A stretch of 64,000 nucleotides of DNA. Origin: Collybiopsis luxurians FD-317 M1. Its lineage: Eukaryota > Basidiomycota > Agaricomycetes > Agaricales > Omphalotaceae. The DNA lies in NCBI GenBank assembly GCA_000827265.1, contig KN834839.1, positions 145,765-209,764 on the forward strand. Reading direction: 5' to 3'. The notes below the pieces were generated by a model. The model worked only from the letters and a program-made list of their open reading frames with translations. It did no database searches and had not been told where the DNA came from. How positions within the stretch are numbered: the first letter of the stretch is position 1; each line of letters begins with the position of its first letter. Shown here one piece after another: positions 35,334-47,560 of the stretch. Both the position numbers and the translations under genes were made by a program.

Positions 35334-35741
35334 TCAACTATCTTGCTTTTCAAGATACTCGAATAGAGAGGAAAGGCAGTTCCTTAATACTGCTGTCATG
35401 TCATCATCCTCTTGGCTCTTCTGGTGCGAGTAAAGCGGAGTTTTTTCGTGGACGATCCTGAAGGTCCGAACTCGAAGGTTTTGCTCTTTTGCTAGCTTGG
35501 AAGTAGGGATCATGATATCGATTACGGACCGAATGGAGTTTATACAAATATAGTTATTCGAGCCAAGTCTTTTGCTCTTTTTGCGTAACGCGAAGTACAT
35601 ACTTGCTATGACAAGACGCGCGGCCTCGTGGATGGGGTGGCGTTCAAGCCCGCGTTCGAAATCTCGAAGGCTTTTGACAGAATGCAATTTGTACTGTACA
35701 GTATGCCCGGTGTGTGTGTGTGTGCTATTCAGTCCTTTCAT
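35334..35741 (-). CDS. Possible small gene or 3' exon, 135 residues
   Basis: An open frame with protein-like composition: a helical basic-acidic stretch (SLRDFERGLERHPIHEAARL), a hydrophobic segment, then KSQEDDDMTAVLRNC and an SSLFEYLEK end. The first 15 residues (Thr/His-rich) come from a GTGTGTG microsatellite on the other strand and are not believable, so a real start or upstream exon would lie further in. No domain recognised. It could be chance. Confidence 0.25.
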   Translation of the reverse strand: MKGLNSTHTHTGHTVQYKLHSVKSLRDFERGLERHPIHEAARLVIASMYFALRKKSKRLGSNNYICINSIRSVIDIMIPTSKLAKEQNLRVRTFRIVHEKTPLYSHQKSQEDDDMTAVLRNCLSSLFEYLEKQDS

Positions 35742-36830
35742 CAGACATCACGACTGTGACCCTAGCGAGTGAGTTACATGCACAAGCACAAGGCCAACGA
35801 ACACAAGGCTGGAGCCTAACCACACACATTTACATTTACATATGGTGTGCGTCTGCTGGGCTTGTTAGGCGGACACGAGTTGTATCAACCCCCCCACCCT
35901 TCCGGGCCCCCTCTCCAAAATCGCGTTTTCTTCGCATAAGTGTTATGGTGTGTGTGTGTGGGATGTCGACCGCCCCCCTCGCATCCAAGAACCCCCTTCT
36001 CCGTTACCGTGGTTTCAAAGGAAGTTTTGGATCAGAACCGCAATCGAAGAGGGAAGGAAAGGAAGATTCACCTGGAAGCAAACGGTAAGCTTGTGGGTCT
36101 AACGCTAGCTTGGTTGTTCTTGATGCGGATGAATTTTTCCGCCGATGAAGGAGTTGGGAAGGTTGAAGTGAAGGGGATTCTTAATCCCATACTAAACTAA
36201 ACGGAATACTGATGTAATTAACGAGAGATTTTTTTTTAGAGTTTGAACGGAGGTATACACAGTTTGCTAGGATCCGGCGAATCCTCGAAAGAGATGTAAT
36301 AAATGTAAAGACTGTATCTAATAAACATTGAGGCGGCAAGGGAAGGGATTTGCATGCCCAAACGCCGTCCCTTGACAATGACAGGAGGGGGGGGTGTTGG
36401 CTTCGTCCGCAGGGAACGAGGGTGTAACGAAACCCAAAGGAGGTTTGAATTTCCTTGAAGCTTGAGAATAAATTTACTGTAATGAAAGAATGTATCGATG
36501 TAAAATTGTCGAAGAAATGATAAATGCGGACACGGGTTTTTTGGTGGGGATATTCATAAACCCTTTGCAACCCAAAAACGTAAACTGAAATCCAAGTTTT
36601 TTACTTGCTGCTCTGAAGGGGCTGCGCGGCAATCAAACGTGGGTCATCCCAAAATTAGCCTTTCAGAAGCAAAAAAAGAAATTAAAAAAAAAAAGAAAAA
36701 AGAGGCAGGTTATGCGAGAATGGTGCTACTCTTAATCCTGATAGCTTAAAAAAGAGTCTGCTTCGCGCGCTCTCAGTTTCTTTCCCTCCTTCCCTTCCAA
36801 CACTGTTGTCCCCCTTGGTTTCCCTTCGGA
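35742..36830. other. Intergenic, microsatellite-rich
   Basis: (GT)n tracts are at 35709-35722 and 35946-35959, with A-rich and poly-purine runs at 36665-36700. No gene seen. The last 60 bp before 36831 are pyrimidine-rich (CCCTCCTTCCCTTCC), as is common just upstream of basidiomycete start codons. Confidence 0.4.
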
Positions 36831-38059
36831 ATGGCTGGCAGACGGTGGATGTCAGTTTGGTACATACTCACGGCGCCTTTGATGCTATGGGATGCTGGTT
36901 ATTGCTTAATGAGGTAGATTCTCTTACTTCTTTCTTCTCTCGTCTTTTTCTCAACTCATCGCAGACCACGGTCAATGGTTGGAGGGGACCTCCATTGGAT
37001 ATGGCCAGTGTACGACTTTTATGGGAAAGTAGACCATGTCAGCAGTTACACATCTGTCAACAGTGAACACAAATTCCTGACATTGCGTTTAGGTCTATGG
37101 AGTCCAAGCCTTTGAAAATGGGGATGGGTTTGCCAACGCCGCTGGTACGCTTTAGCCAAACACGATCTGCTGGGTCCAGATGCTGATAACTGTAAAAATC
37201 ATACTGTCTCCATGTCAGCTGTCCTGAATGTCATTGAAAATATCTTTGCCGTGCGTTGTTCTCTTGTCCATATCAATCAGAATCACTCACTCGCTCCTCT
37301 TGGCGTATTTTTATTCCTGTTGCTCTATCCCCACACCGGGTCGCCTTTGATGTCCCTTCCTTCCCCTTCCCTTCCTATCGACAGATTCTCTACCTCTGGT
37401 TCACCCACATATGTCCCTCCGAATTCGCTCCTCTCGCAGGGTACACGGGCTCAGCCATGACCCTCGCTAAAACCCTCCTCTACGTGTTCCAAGAGTACTT
37501 TTGCGGGTTTTGTGCTATCGGCCACAATACGTTATCGGGCATGGTGCTCTATTGGATCTTACCGAACCTGTAAGTACCAGAAAAACAGTTCATAATTCAC
37601 CGTTCATTCATGTTCAATGTTCAATGTTCAACGTTCATCTTCATGTTAATGTTCCTGGGCCTTTGTTCTCTCCCGACCCTACCTTACCTTATCCTACCTT
37701 TCGACCCCCCCGAAATCGAATCGAATCTTCTGCTCGCTATTCGTTTCACATACTTTACTGTCTGTCCCCTCGTTACGCATTCATTTCGCCAACACTTGAT
37801 CCTTTCATTCTCAAACTGTCGTTCTCGCTCTCGCTTAATCTAACCGACTTTTTCCCCTTCTCCCGCTCTCCCCTCCTCGGTCAACAGCGCGTGGACGACA
37901 ATATCAATTCTCATCATGTACCATCTCGGCAAGGACATTCAGTCCGCTATGAAAACGGCTTCTTCGCTATCGACCACGACGTCTCCGCCTTCGTCGAATG
38001 GCTTGAATAAGCAGTCGAATGGCCATGCGAGGAACAGCAGCTCAAAGTGCGAAAAATAA
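36831..38059 (+). CDS. EXPERA/emopamil-binding-like membrane protein, 198 residues
   Basis: Six exons: 36831-36913, 36965-37037, 37093-37144, 37219-37250, 37385-37569 and 37888-38059. Phases are consistent. The protein starts MAGRRWMSVWYILTAPLMLWDAGY and contains RPRSMVGGDLHWIW, then VYGVQAFENGDGFANA, AVLNVIENI, KTLLYVFQEYFCGF and IGHN. These are features of a fungal four-helix family resembling emopamil-binding (EXPERA) proteins, which act on or bind sterols in the ER. About four hydrophobic segments are visible, followed by a Ser/Asn-rich cytoplasmic tail. The family's fungal members are poorly characterised, so enzymatic isomerase activity is not claimed. Intron 5 is 318 nt, unusually long here, and carries several TTCAATG repeats (37606-37632). 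Confidence 0.75.
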
Positions 38060-38443
38060 AATCTCGACTTTTTTTTTTTTTTGTTTCTCTTGTTTTCCTT
38101 TGCCTACTACGACACGACGACATACGCACATTTTTCTTCTGCTGTTTACTTACTTACATACTTTATTTGCTCGTATCGCACGCCCTTCTCCTCCTCCTCG
38201 CCCACCTTCTGTTCTTCTTCGTCTTTTTGTGTTTTCATTTCGCTTCAATGTCCGTCCCTATCCCTATCCCTATCTTTATCACCCCATCCCTGATCCTATC
38301 CTTATCACCCCCTCCCTCCCTGAAGTCATGAAGTATGGAACGTAGTAAAGTACTAGTAGACGTGCTTGAAATCCCTTTTTAGAGCGAAATGGTATCTATG
38401 ATGTAACGATATAGCTCCACGTAAAACATGGGTTTTTGTAACT

Positions 38444-38536
38444 GGGGGTATAGCTCAGCTGGGAGAGCAGCAGACTGAAGTTCATCAGAAAGGTGAAATT
38501 TTCTGAAGGTCCCGCGTTCGATCCGCGGTACCCCCA
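38444..38536 (+). tRNA. tRNA-Phe (GAA) with a 20-nt intron
   Basis: The cloverleaf folds by eye. The acceptor stem GGGGGTA pairs with TACCCCC. The D arm is GCTC/GAGC and the T arm CCGCG/CGCGG with loop TTCGATC. The anticodon loop is CTGAAG plus T after removing 20 nt directly 3' of position 37. The intron begins TTC, which can pair with the GAA anticodon as the splicing endonuclease expects. Position 27/43 is a G-A mismatch. The discriminator base is A. Confidence 0.93.
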
Positions 38537-38555
38537 TCCTTGCGCTGTTGGATTA

Positions 38556-38564
38556 TTTTTTTTT
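38556..38564 (+). terminator. RNA polymerase III terminator of tRNA-Phe
   Basis: A run of nine T on the non-template strand starts 20 bp after the tRNA end, the standard Pol III stop. Confidence 0.8.
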
Positions 38565-38769
38565 ATTTATCTTGAAAGTCCTGTGTAACTCTTCAGATTT
38601 ACTTAGGATGCAGCTCTGTTTGGTTTTCATTTCTTTCTTACTTTTTTGCTTAGATAGATAGATATATACAAGCCGAGTCAGATACACGACATAAGAAAAA
38701 GACTCCACAACCTAAGTAATACATTTCTCCCTACCACCACTGGCGGTATCCGTCTCCCGCAAACTTGAA

Positions 38770-39917
38770 TCACCACTTGGCATACGGCAAAAACTTTCCA
38801 CTACGAACACAACCCAAGTCAGTTATCTCATCTTTCTCAAAAAAACCGCAAAAAAAGTCAGACAGAGGACACTCACTCAAAAGTCAACACAACACGATCT
38901 CCCTTTGGATCGGGCTTCTTGTCCACCTTGACGGAGCAGTCGATCATCGACATGATACCGTCTCCAAACTACACAACAGTCAGTCACTCAGTCAGTCAGT
39001 TATGCTTCGCCTCCCCCAAAAAGAAGGAAGAATGAAAGGGTAGGTAGAGATTTGCGAGAATCACAGGAAGGACTAAACACCGCCCTGAAGAAACGAACGG
39101 GACGCGAGGGACGCGAAGAAGGAGGGGAGAAGGGGGAGGGAGGTATAACGGCCAAACGGATGAAATCGTACCTTTTCGTTAATGATGGCCTATAATACAT
39201 TTGATTGCGAGCAAAACGAAATGGAAATGTAAGCATACTGTATGAAAGGGTCCTTGGATAAGATAGCTTAGCCTATACGTACTTTGATAGGATGTCCATA
39301 GACCATGACTCCCTGAATTCACGTTCCCAAAATCGACACAATGAGACAACAACTACCAATTGGAGGTGAGAACGAACATGCGACGCACCTCGTATAGCCG
39401 ATACACAACAGGATCAGTGGGGACAGGGGATCCAATTCCTCGGTAGGGGAACCAATGTTCACCTAACGTAGGGTCCTGTGGGATCTCGAGGAGTTGAGAC
39501 AGTTTTTGGATGTCTTCCGCGGAGAGTTTGGCCTAGGGAGGGTGTGTGGAGATTGAGGTTTAATTACACTCGCGTAAGATTGGGCAAAGAAATGAACATT
39601 GGTTTATGAAACGGGCGTACCTGGCCATAGAAAGCTGAAGCCACCCAAACTTCGTCCTTTCCTATTGCCTTTCCGATCGCGTCAAAAGTCAATCCTATAT
39701 GGAACAAAAGTGGTAGGATGAATATGCGAATGAAGTTGAGATCTAGAATCCCGCACCCTTCTTCGCTTTAGCTTCCAGGAGTGTAGTGTGCGCCGAAGAA
39801 AGAGCGGCGAAAGGCGCTGTATTGGTAGGAATAGACTTGATGGAGATGGTAAAACATCTTCAGACTTAATTGATTCACTTTAGGTGCTCATGAGCGACTC
39901 ACGGCTGATTGGGACAT
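38770..39917 (-). CDS. cynS: Cyanate hydratase (cyanase), 160 residues
   Basis: Eight exons: 39903-39917, 39757-39835, 39621-39694, 39389-39532, 39283-39312, 39172-39189, 38877-38968 and 38770-38800. Phases agree and the length matches the family (about 156-160). It converts cyanate and bicarbonate to carbamate and CO2, giving ammonia. The N-terminal helical domain reads [20 protein letters not shown], then [14 protein letters not shown]. The catalytic C-terminal domain reads YRLYEGVMVYG (catalytic Arg and Glu), then [16 protein letters not shown] (catalytic Ser) and ends [12 protein letters not shown]. The enzyme works as a decamer of dimers in the cytosol. Exon 1 (15 nt, MSQSA) and its acceptor are the weakest part of the model. 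Exons of 30 and 18 nt encode part of the active-site region. Confidence 0.93.
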
Positions 39918-40328
39918 TTGTGCTGCTGGTGTTTACGAGTGCGTGCAGAGGAATGCAGTCAAGAGGACAATCACGAAGAAGGTGCTAAACCAGAGATAGC
40001 TTTGTGGCTTTAAGTACCCCAAGGGACAAGACATTACAACGTGACTGACGTACATATGGACGAATTCGGATTCAAAATTCCCGATGAGAGAAATGACCAC
40101 ATCAGCTTACCGACAAATCTCGACCCTCACACGGGCGCGGGTGAAAGAGGAAAAGGAGAACCTTCACACGATGAATGAAAATATCAGCAGTAAGCCGAGA
40201 TAAATGTGTGCGCAAGTATACTGACAGCAACCCACTGCAGTTGCCTGCCTGGTAATATGACTCTACTGACGAAATCATCCGCAGGGGGTAAAACCTCATG
40301 ACTTTTCCGATTCTTTCCCGTCGTCGAA

Positions 40329-40763
40329 TTAGGGCTTCCACACTTCCTTCGTAGCTTGCATTAATTCGTATAATTGACCCAGCTGCTCGGAGGACATCTA
40401 CACAGAAGCAAGGACATTGAATCAGCATAACCTTCACCGCCGAAAGCAACATCTTCAAATGCGCACTTTCTCTAGCAACAGCAGATCTAGCTTCTTCCCC
40501 GCAAAAGCCAGGCTCTCTCCGGTGCCCGGTAGAGCCTCCAAGTATAGTTTCCATTGCGATAGAAATCCAATTATATGAACGGGGTTCGTGATTTTTCGAT
40601 GGCGACGGAATTCTGCCCGAGAACTGTGAACCACCAGCTAGTGAAGGGGCAAGGAGAGGTCGGAATTACCTGCTTTCACATAATCATCTCCTAAGAATCG
40701 CATTTCCGGTGGTAAATTTCTATGTATTCGAAGGATTTGGCGGAAAAGCCTGGTAAAAGCCAT
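40329..40763 (-). CDS. ACN9: Succinate dehydrogenase assembly factor 3 (Acn9/SDHAF3), 102 residues
   Basis: Exons 40670-40763, 40467-40612 and 40329-40397 join in phase. The N-terminus (FTRLFRQILRIHRNLP) carries the LYR-family helix. Then come LGDDYVKAEFRRHRKITNP, HIIGFLSQWKLYLEALPG and a final EQLGQLYELMQATKEVW. The order and spacing are those of Acn9/SDHAF3, a mitochondrial-matrix factor that protects the iron-sulfur subunit Sdh2 during complex II assembly. Length is normal. In this member the first LYR residues read LFR, as is common. The gene lies upstream of cyanase on the same strand with a 411-bp gap, with no obvious functional link. Confidence 0.93.
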
Positions 40764-41287
40764 GAGTACAGTTTGTCATCGAAAACCGATGGGGCAGGCA
40801 CACGGTTTGGGAGGAAGTAAGGCTGCATTGGCTTCTTGCAAAGTCAATGGCTTGTTTGTTACAGAGGCTGCTCGTCGAATAAATGTCCTTTGCATGTCGC
40901 CGAAGTTGAGGGTAAAAAAACGCGTCAGTGAGTCAGCATGAGCGCTCAAAAATTTACAACTTGGCGCACACCCGGTGTCAGTGTCAGTTCATTCGGAAAC
41001 CAAAGAATTCAAAAATTAGTTATTGATAGGCTAACGATACAAAGCATTTACATGTAGTCCGTGGTATACGAATGGGAAATAGAAATGGAAAAGTGGGTAG
41101 CGAGACAAAGAGCGGAAGTAATGAGGCCTTAAGGTCTAACGATACACAACGCAACGCTGAACGAGACAGACTAAATATACAAAAAAAGCGGAGATTATAA
41201 TGCAGTAGAGAAGTTAATGAAGCGAAATGTCCAGCCAGTCCCAGCATGAAAGACAAACAGGAAGAAAAAAAGAAAAGGTCGATCACC

Positions 41288-41367
41288 TCAGTCAGAGTCA
41301 GAATCCTCCTCTTCCGAGGAATCATCATCATCATCGTCATTTTGCTCCTGCTCCTGCTCCCGCTCCC

Positions 41368-41401
<34 letters not shown>

Positions 41402-43349
41402 TACCTCTTGCGTTCCCCTCGCCGCCGGGTGACACACCATGTGCGAACTTTCCTGGTGCCTCTTCAAGGCATCTCGCCGAGAGAACACCTTGTCGCACCC
41501 CATCTCGCAACGGATCTCCCTCGCACCACCATGCTTCATCGTATTCATATGGCGCTTAATGTCCCCCAACTTCCTCGCCTTCGTCGAGCACCCCTCGAAT
41601 GGGCACCTGAACGTCCCAACATAACCCCAATGCCTGACGTTGTGATGACCCTGGAGCTCGTCAGCGCTCGCAAACATCGCCGTGCACCCGCCAATCCAGC
41701 ACCTCACGTCGTGATCGAGGCTGGGCGAAGCAGCCGAGTCTGGGGTGTCGACATCCATAGCAGACGACCCATCTGCCGGGGAGCGTTCCGATTGTGGATT
41801 CGCGCGCGTCGTTGGGCCAATCAGCCGCGAACGTGTCGACGGTTGTGTCGTGCGCTTCCTCGGTACAGCTTGCTTCTTCGCGACCTTCGTCGACGTCGTT
41901 GCCTTGGGCTTCCTGGGTGACCGGACCACCCTGGCCGCGCGCTTGCGAGGGGTGATCGATTTGGGAGCCTTTGGAGGGGAATTGAAGGACGGGAGAGAGC
42001 GAGCGTCGAGCGTCGCTCCCGACGGCTGGAACATGGAGGAGTACGTCATGGGTATGGGTTGGGGTGAAATTATCCGGGATGCCAGCGGAACAAGCATGTA
42101 CTTGTCGGATAACGCGATGTACGTGTGATGCAGTTTCTCGCTGTTAGGATCGGGGAACCACACCTCTGTGACGAGAGAATTCTTGTCAACTGCCGTTGCT
42201 CGACGAGCGACAAGATACGGGTTCTCAGGCTCCGGACGCTCTTCGACATTTGCAGGAAGCTGAAGAGCCGCGGGGTTTCGAAGGGCTTGAGCCCATAGCT
42301 GCTCACCTGAAATGAGACCAGGGGACGGCTGCATGAACGGGCAAAATCGGGTTAGTATCAAATCATCACGAAGCGACTGAACACTTACGTCGAGCCCCTG
42401 ACGCCTCAATAGCCCCTGCCTTGAGAAACCTTCGACGCCATCAACAGATGCCTTGTCCACAACCGTCTACAGAAAGCAAAACGGGTGTCAAAGTTAGACA
42501 ACATTAACACTGTCGCCACACAAGAGATCATTTACACTTTTGTAAACAGGCTTCTTCTCCTGATCGTCCACAAACGCGTCGAGGTTGAAGAACTCAGATT
42601 CCTATTGATTCTTAAGCATCGGGTCGATGCGAAAGCAAACAACAACGTACCTCTCCGTCGTCGACCGGCGACGTTGATGTTGCCCGCATGCCACCTTCGA
42701 AAGGAAGTGGCACCGGGTATCGGGTGCTCCAGAGTACCTCCAACAGGCTCTGTAAGCAACGGTCAACTTAAATTCAATGAAGATAGAGCTGAAAAGAACT
42801 CACATCGTCTTGAGGATTCATCCACAGAAACTTCGTCCACTCAAACTGTTCCACGTCGGAATAGTCTGTCTTCAGGATTGGCACCATCGGGATAAGTTGG
42901 ACTTCTCCCGGTATGGTCGTTGCATGGGCAACATACACGAACTTTGGCAGAGGTGGCGGAGCCTGGATATTCACAACTTTTGGGAGAGGATCGTACACCC
43001 GATGGTACACATCCGAAGTTGTGTCGACCAGGATTTCGGTCGGTGGTGGAGCATTCACAATACGGAGGATCTCTTGAAAGCCCTCCTCGAGGGTCTGGTC
43101 GTCTGGGGGCCCGAAAAGTTGCTTGACTGGGATTTTGGGCGCCTGAGAAGGAGATGAGGGTGGACAGGACAGGGGAGGGACTCCGAAGAGTTCCTCGAAA
43201 CTCTCCTCTACACTCAAGTCGTCCGGGTGGCGGAACGGTTGCTCCGCTGAGAGATCGTGCGGCTGGGGAGAGAGAGAGCGGGAAGGTCGGGGGGATGACG
43301 GCGGAGAGAGAGAGGAAATGGGGGGTAGAGCAGCTGCGAGGAAAGCCAT
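41288..43349 (-). CDS. C2H2 zinc-finger protein with Glu/Gln and acidic tail, 609 residues
   Basis: Exons 42804-43349, 42651-42749, 42536-42601, 42389-42466 and 41288-42328 join in phase. The start at 43349 is the ATG reading MAFLAAALPPI. The N-terminal half is proline/serine-rich with two related EESFEELFG/EEGFQEILR motifs about 48 residues apart. A central Lys/Arg/Pro basic stretch (ITPRKRAARVVRSPRKPKA) resembles an AT-hook or nuclear signal. Three C2H2-type fingers near the C-terminus begin CWIGGC, CPFEGC and CEMGC. The tail is an (EQ)n/(ER)n run followed by DDDDDD/SSEEED. This is a probable nuclear DNA-binding regulator; targets unknown. The EQ run comes from a hexanucleotide microsatellite and probably varies in length between strains. 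Confidence 0.82.
41344..41402. repeat. (CTCCTG)n coding microsatellite
   Basis: About ten copies of a CTCCTG/CTCCCG hexamer encode, on the minus strand, the alternating Glu-Gln and Glu-Arg run of the zinc-finger protein. Confidence 0.9.
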
Positions 43350-43941
43350 AATGGAAGTTAAGAAATCTGAAACGATGTAAAAGGATGTGATGATACGAGT
43401 CGCGACCAGGCGGAGAAGAGTGTCTAGCACAGTTTAAAGGTAATTTCGACGAACCCAATTTGACGCTTATATGGACCCCTGGAATACTTGGACCGACTGT
43501 CCTGGCTTGCCGACTCGCTTATTGACCTTTGCTAACTATGGCATTATAATCGTCTCCTGCATTGTTCTACGTTCTCGAAAAGCCAAACGTGGCTGTTGTA
43601 GCCACGAATACCATTGTGGCAAAACGTCGGGGCGCAAAGTCAAAGCAATGGACAAATAAAATAATTTCCTTGGGCCCTATTATGCGGATCGCGATGGTGA
43701 ATCAAGTAATTCAACAACGATGCGTGAAAAAAGATGCGCTAAAAGAGGAAATGAATCACTGCAGGCGTTCGACTTGAGATTAGGGCTTGAGTTGAACGAG
43801 CTGTAAACTTCTGTAGATCGGTTGTATCAAAGTGAAAAGGGCTGATTATGCAAGCGAGGGTCAAAGCACAGTGACTTGACCCATACCAGTCGCAAACAGA
43901 ACGTGATCAAACAATAGACAAAATTTACCAGCGCTCATTTT

Positions 43942-43964
43942 ACGCGTTCTACGCGTTCTACGCG
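43942..43964. promoter_or_regulatory. Three phased ACGCG motifs (MCB-like)
   Basis: ACGCG occurs at 43942, 43951 and 43960 with exact 9-bp spacing; two copies read ACGCGT. That is the core of the MluI cell-cycle box bound by MBF in fungi. The site is about 600 bp upstream of the zinc-finger start codon (43349) and 60 bp past the stop of the hydrolase gene. Function is inference only. Confidence 0.3.
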
Positions 43965-44024
43965 AACCAGATCAGGACCTGAGAAACTTGATGCTCTGAA
44001 GAGTTGCACATCATATGATATAGA

Positions 44025-45420
44025 TTACGCGTTCGTTGAATCTTCTGAGGATCGAATAAAGTCTACTACAACATCCTTGAACTCGTTCGGCCTAATAAGA
44101 GTTTGATATTCAATGAGAAAGCATAAAAAGAGTAAAGAAACAGCGTACGTACTTCTCGGCATGTACTGAGAAATGAAAATCACCTTAGCACTTGAATTAG
44201 TTAGGAAACCAGAGAAACTCCGCTTACCCCAATGACCAGTGTCCAGAACCTCGACTCTTGAGTTGGGGAAAAAGCCCTCAAAACCTGGGAGATTTCGATC
44301 ATTGACGAATCTATCACCACAGCCAAAAATCACACATAAGAGAGAAAATCAGCAGACCCGAAGAAAAATTGTGATTACCTGCCCTTCCCGCCTTTGACTA
44401 AAAGAGTCCTTCCCTTATACGTCGTCTCCCCGGGGTCATAAGGAAATGTTCCAATATCCGGAATGGCGTTGCTGAGAATATCCAAAGGTACCCGAAAACG
44501 TGCAAACTCGTTTGAACCACGCGACGGCACTAGGAGTGTCGAAAGAAGGAAAGCTCTCGTCGAAGGATCCTGTTCTTACATCAGTCTGGCTCTCTGATAT
44601 TGACAATCAGAGAAGCTACCTTTTCGACTTCGAGCAAGACCTTGTCAGCCTCTTTCCGAGCATTAGAGTCACTCAATTTAAGATCTTCAATTTGCCTCAG
44701 AGCATCGATGTACGAGATCGTAGTTTTCGAGACGCGACCTTTGGTGGGTGATATGTCGACCACTATCAGGTTTTTGAGTAGGTCGGAAGGGAGCTGGTCA
44801 TCCAACGCGAGAGTCATCACAGCCTTTCCGCCCCTGCACAAGGATAGTTTAGACTCAACTGCAGCGATGTAGAAACGTAAACGCACATGGAATGACCCAG
44901 TAATGAAACATCCGTCAAGCCAAGTTTCTTGATGAAATGAAGGACATCAGCAGCCATATGAGGATAATCCATCGGTTCTGCATGCGGAGACGTTCCATGA
45001 TTACGCATATCCTACAGCAAGCTGAATTTCAGTGCTAGGCTAACACACAGACGACCCTTACTTGCCACAGCATAAACTGGTCGGTTCAGGTCGCGAGAAA
45101 AGGCCTTGGATAAAGAGCTCCAGTTTCGTTTGAAGCCGCTGAAGGAGTCGGTCAAGACAAAGACTCGGGATACGCGTTCGTTTCGGTGCTCACAGCAGTC
45201 CATGGACCAGGACGAGAGCACCATTAGTTCTATTACCGTCTGGTGGTATATGTTCACTATAATCGAGTTCAACCGGTTTTACAGATGAGCTTGTTATGGA
45301 TGTATAGTTTCTTCTACACTGAGAGGAGAACGAGGGTCCTGGCAGCTTAGATCATCAAAATTGGGTAGAAAATTTTTTGAAAATTCTGAACTGACGATTC
45401 AGTGAAACAGGTCGCAACAT
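44025..45420 (-). CDS. Mitochondrial alpha/beta hydrolase (ABHD11/Imo32-like), 300 residues
   Basis: Nine exons: 45409-45420, 45194-45318, 45066-45138, 44887-45011, 44620-44833, 44379-44569, 44228-44310, 44153-44165 (13 nt) and 44025-44091. All phases close. The N-terminus MLRPCRRNYTSITSSSVKP is basic and hydroxylated with no acidic residue, fitting a mitochondrial presequence, although exon 1 (12 nt) is tentative. Then come LVLVHGLLGFKRNW (oxyanion HG), DMRNHGTSPH and the nucleophile elbow LLGHSMGGK. Further on are VVDISPTKG, the region before the catalytic Asp, and DTGHWVHAEKP with the catalytic His. Members hydrolyse esters or thioesters in the matrix. One intron uses a GC donor (GTG then GCAAGT) at 45065. 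Length is normal for the family. Confidence 0.85.
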
Positions 45421-45812
45421 TCGAGGAATAAAGGATGGATTTTGCATATCTAAAGTGGCAATTCTTTGCTTCTAGGACATGTAAAGCTTAAACGAGGCTG
45501 GAATGAGGAACAGAACGCGTCGCGGTGACGGTAAGCTGGAAGGAAGTCACCGGGAGTAAACGCTCCGAGGGAGCCCGATAGGGCGTGGGATATCTCCGTT
45601 CCCGTGCGGGGCGGAGGTGGGGCGGAGCTCTACTGACGCCTTGGTACTTAAGTACTCGTTTTGAAGGGAACACGTATTGGACTTGAACACGATTTACGGT
45701 CGAAGCCGATGGCCTCATCCAAACCACAACATTGACTTTTTTGAGTTATTGAATACAACGATAGCAATTTTTATTTAACCGGACCAGACTAGACCTCATT
45801 GCCCACTGGCAA
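45421..45812. other. Intergenic between hydrolase and xylanase genes
   Basis: A GC-rich patch with a GTGCGGGGCGGAGGTGGGGCGGAG direct repeat lies at 45604-45628. No gene is seen. Confidence 0.4.
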
Positions 45813-46667
<855 letters not shown>

Positions 46668-47452
46668 AATCAAAATCCTTTTTGCTTCGCCTCATTCCAG
46701 TGCGATTATCATCATTAAATACCGCCATTGGAAGATTCTAGGGTTATACTCGCTATATTGCAGTCCTTTTCGCCGCTTAAAACGTTGGCATAGCTGAGCT
46801 TTTGCGTCCATATGCGAGAAGACGACAACGCGGTAGACGGATGAAGAAGAAATTTCCCTAGCGTTCCCACGTAACATCGTCTGGGCGTTCTGCACCTATT
46901 GGGCTTGTTGATGAAACACGATCACAAGAGTGGCCTTCTCAAGTCCCGACGCAGTCTGCTGACGCGTTTTCGCAAATATGGGCATTTTGATTGGATCTCC
47001 CTCTTCGATACCAGACGTTGCGGCCAATCCATCGCGGATAAATAGATGAATGATTGACTTGGCTATGTACCAAAGGCCAAGCAGTATCCGACTGAGATCC
47101 CCGTGTATGCAGCTACCACGTTGAGGCTAAATCGTTTTAGTCGAGTGGAAGAAGAAACGAGCTATTGAACACTCGATAGTGACTCCGTTGCAATACGAAC
47201 AGAACGAGATTGCGAATCAATACGCGTGAGGAGTAGCAGCGTGATATATATCCAATAAAGAGTAAATATGCATTGGCAGGACTTATGCAAAGCCAACGAG
47301 GGGTACACCCAGACTGATATCGAACGACTCGACTCGGACATGTGAATATCACGTGTACGTGACATTTAGGAACTGTTGTGGGCGCGGGGCGGACTCATCC
47401 ACGAGTACTGTGTTATGCAGACTATCCCTAGGACAGCCAAGATTTCAGATTC
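46668..47452. other. Intergenic, xylanase upstream region
   Basis: No gene is seen. Candidate upstream sequence for the xylanase; I found no repeated regulator site that I could defend. Confidence 0.35.
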
Positions 47453-47560
47453 TTAAAATCTTCGAAGGCACTCACTAGCTATTTCTGAGTACATTGGTAT
47501 TAGCAGGAATATAATATCCGCGGTAAACATCTTCAGGATGTGTAGCGCGCAATAGCTGGA
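47453..47560 (-). pseudogene. Single-exon cytochrome P450 relic
   Basis: On the minus strand a CCTTCCAG acceptor is followed by a sequence matching exon 10 of the P450 at 25884: an ATTGC start, then DVYRGYYIPANT, ending at a GTGAGTGCC donor as in the paralogue. Two bases are missing near the exon start relative to both paralogues, which breaks the frame. Neither exon 9 nor exon 11 is recognisable on either side. It is about 20 kb from the other P450 copies. Confidence 0.75.

Noticed and set aside
41227..42128. Plus-strand frames including a leucine run of 224 residues
   Set aside because: They are antisense shadows of the zinc-finger gene and its CTCCTG microsatellite.
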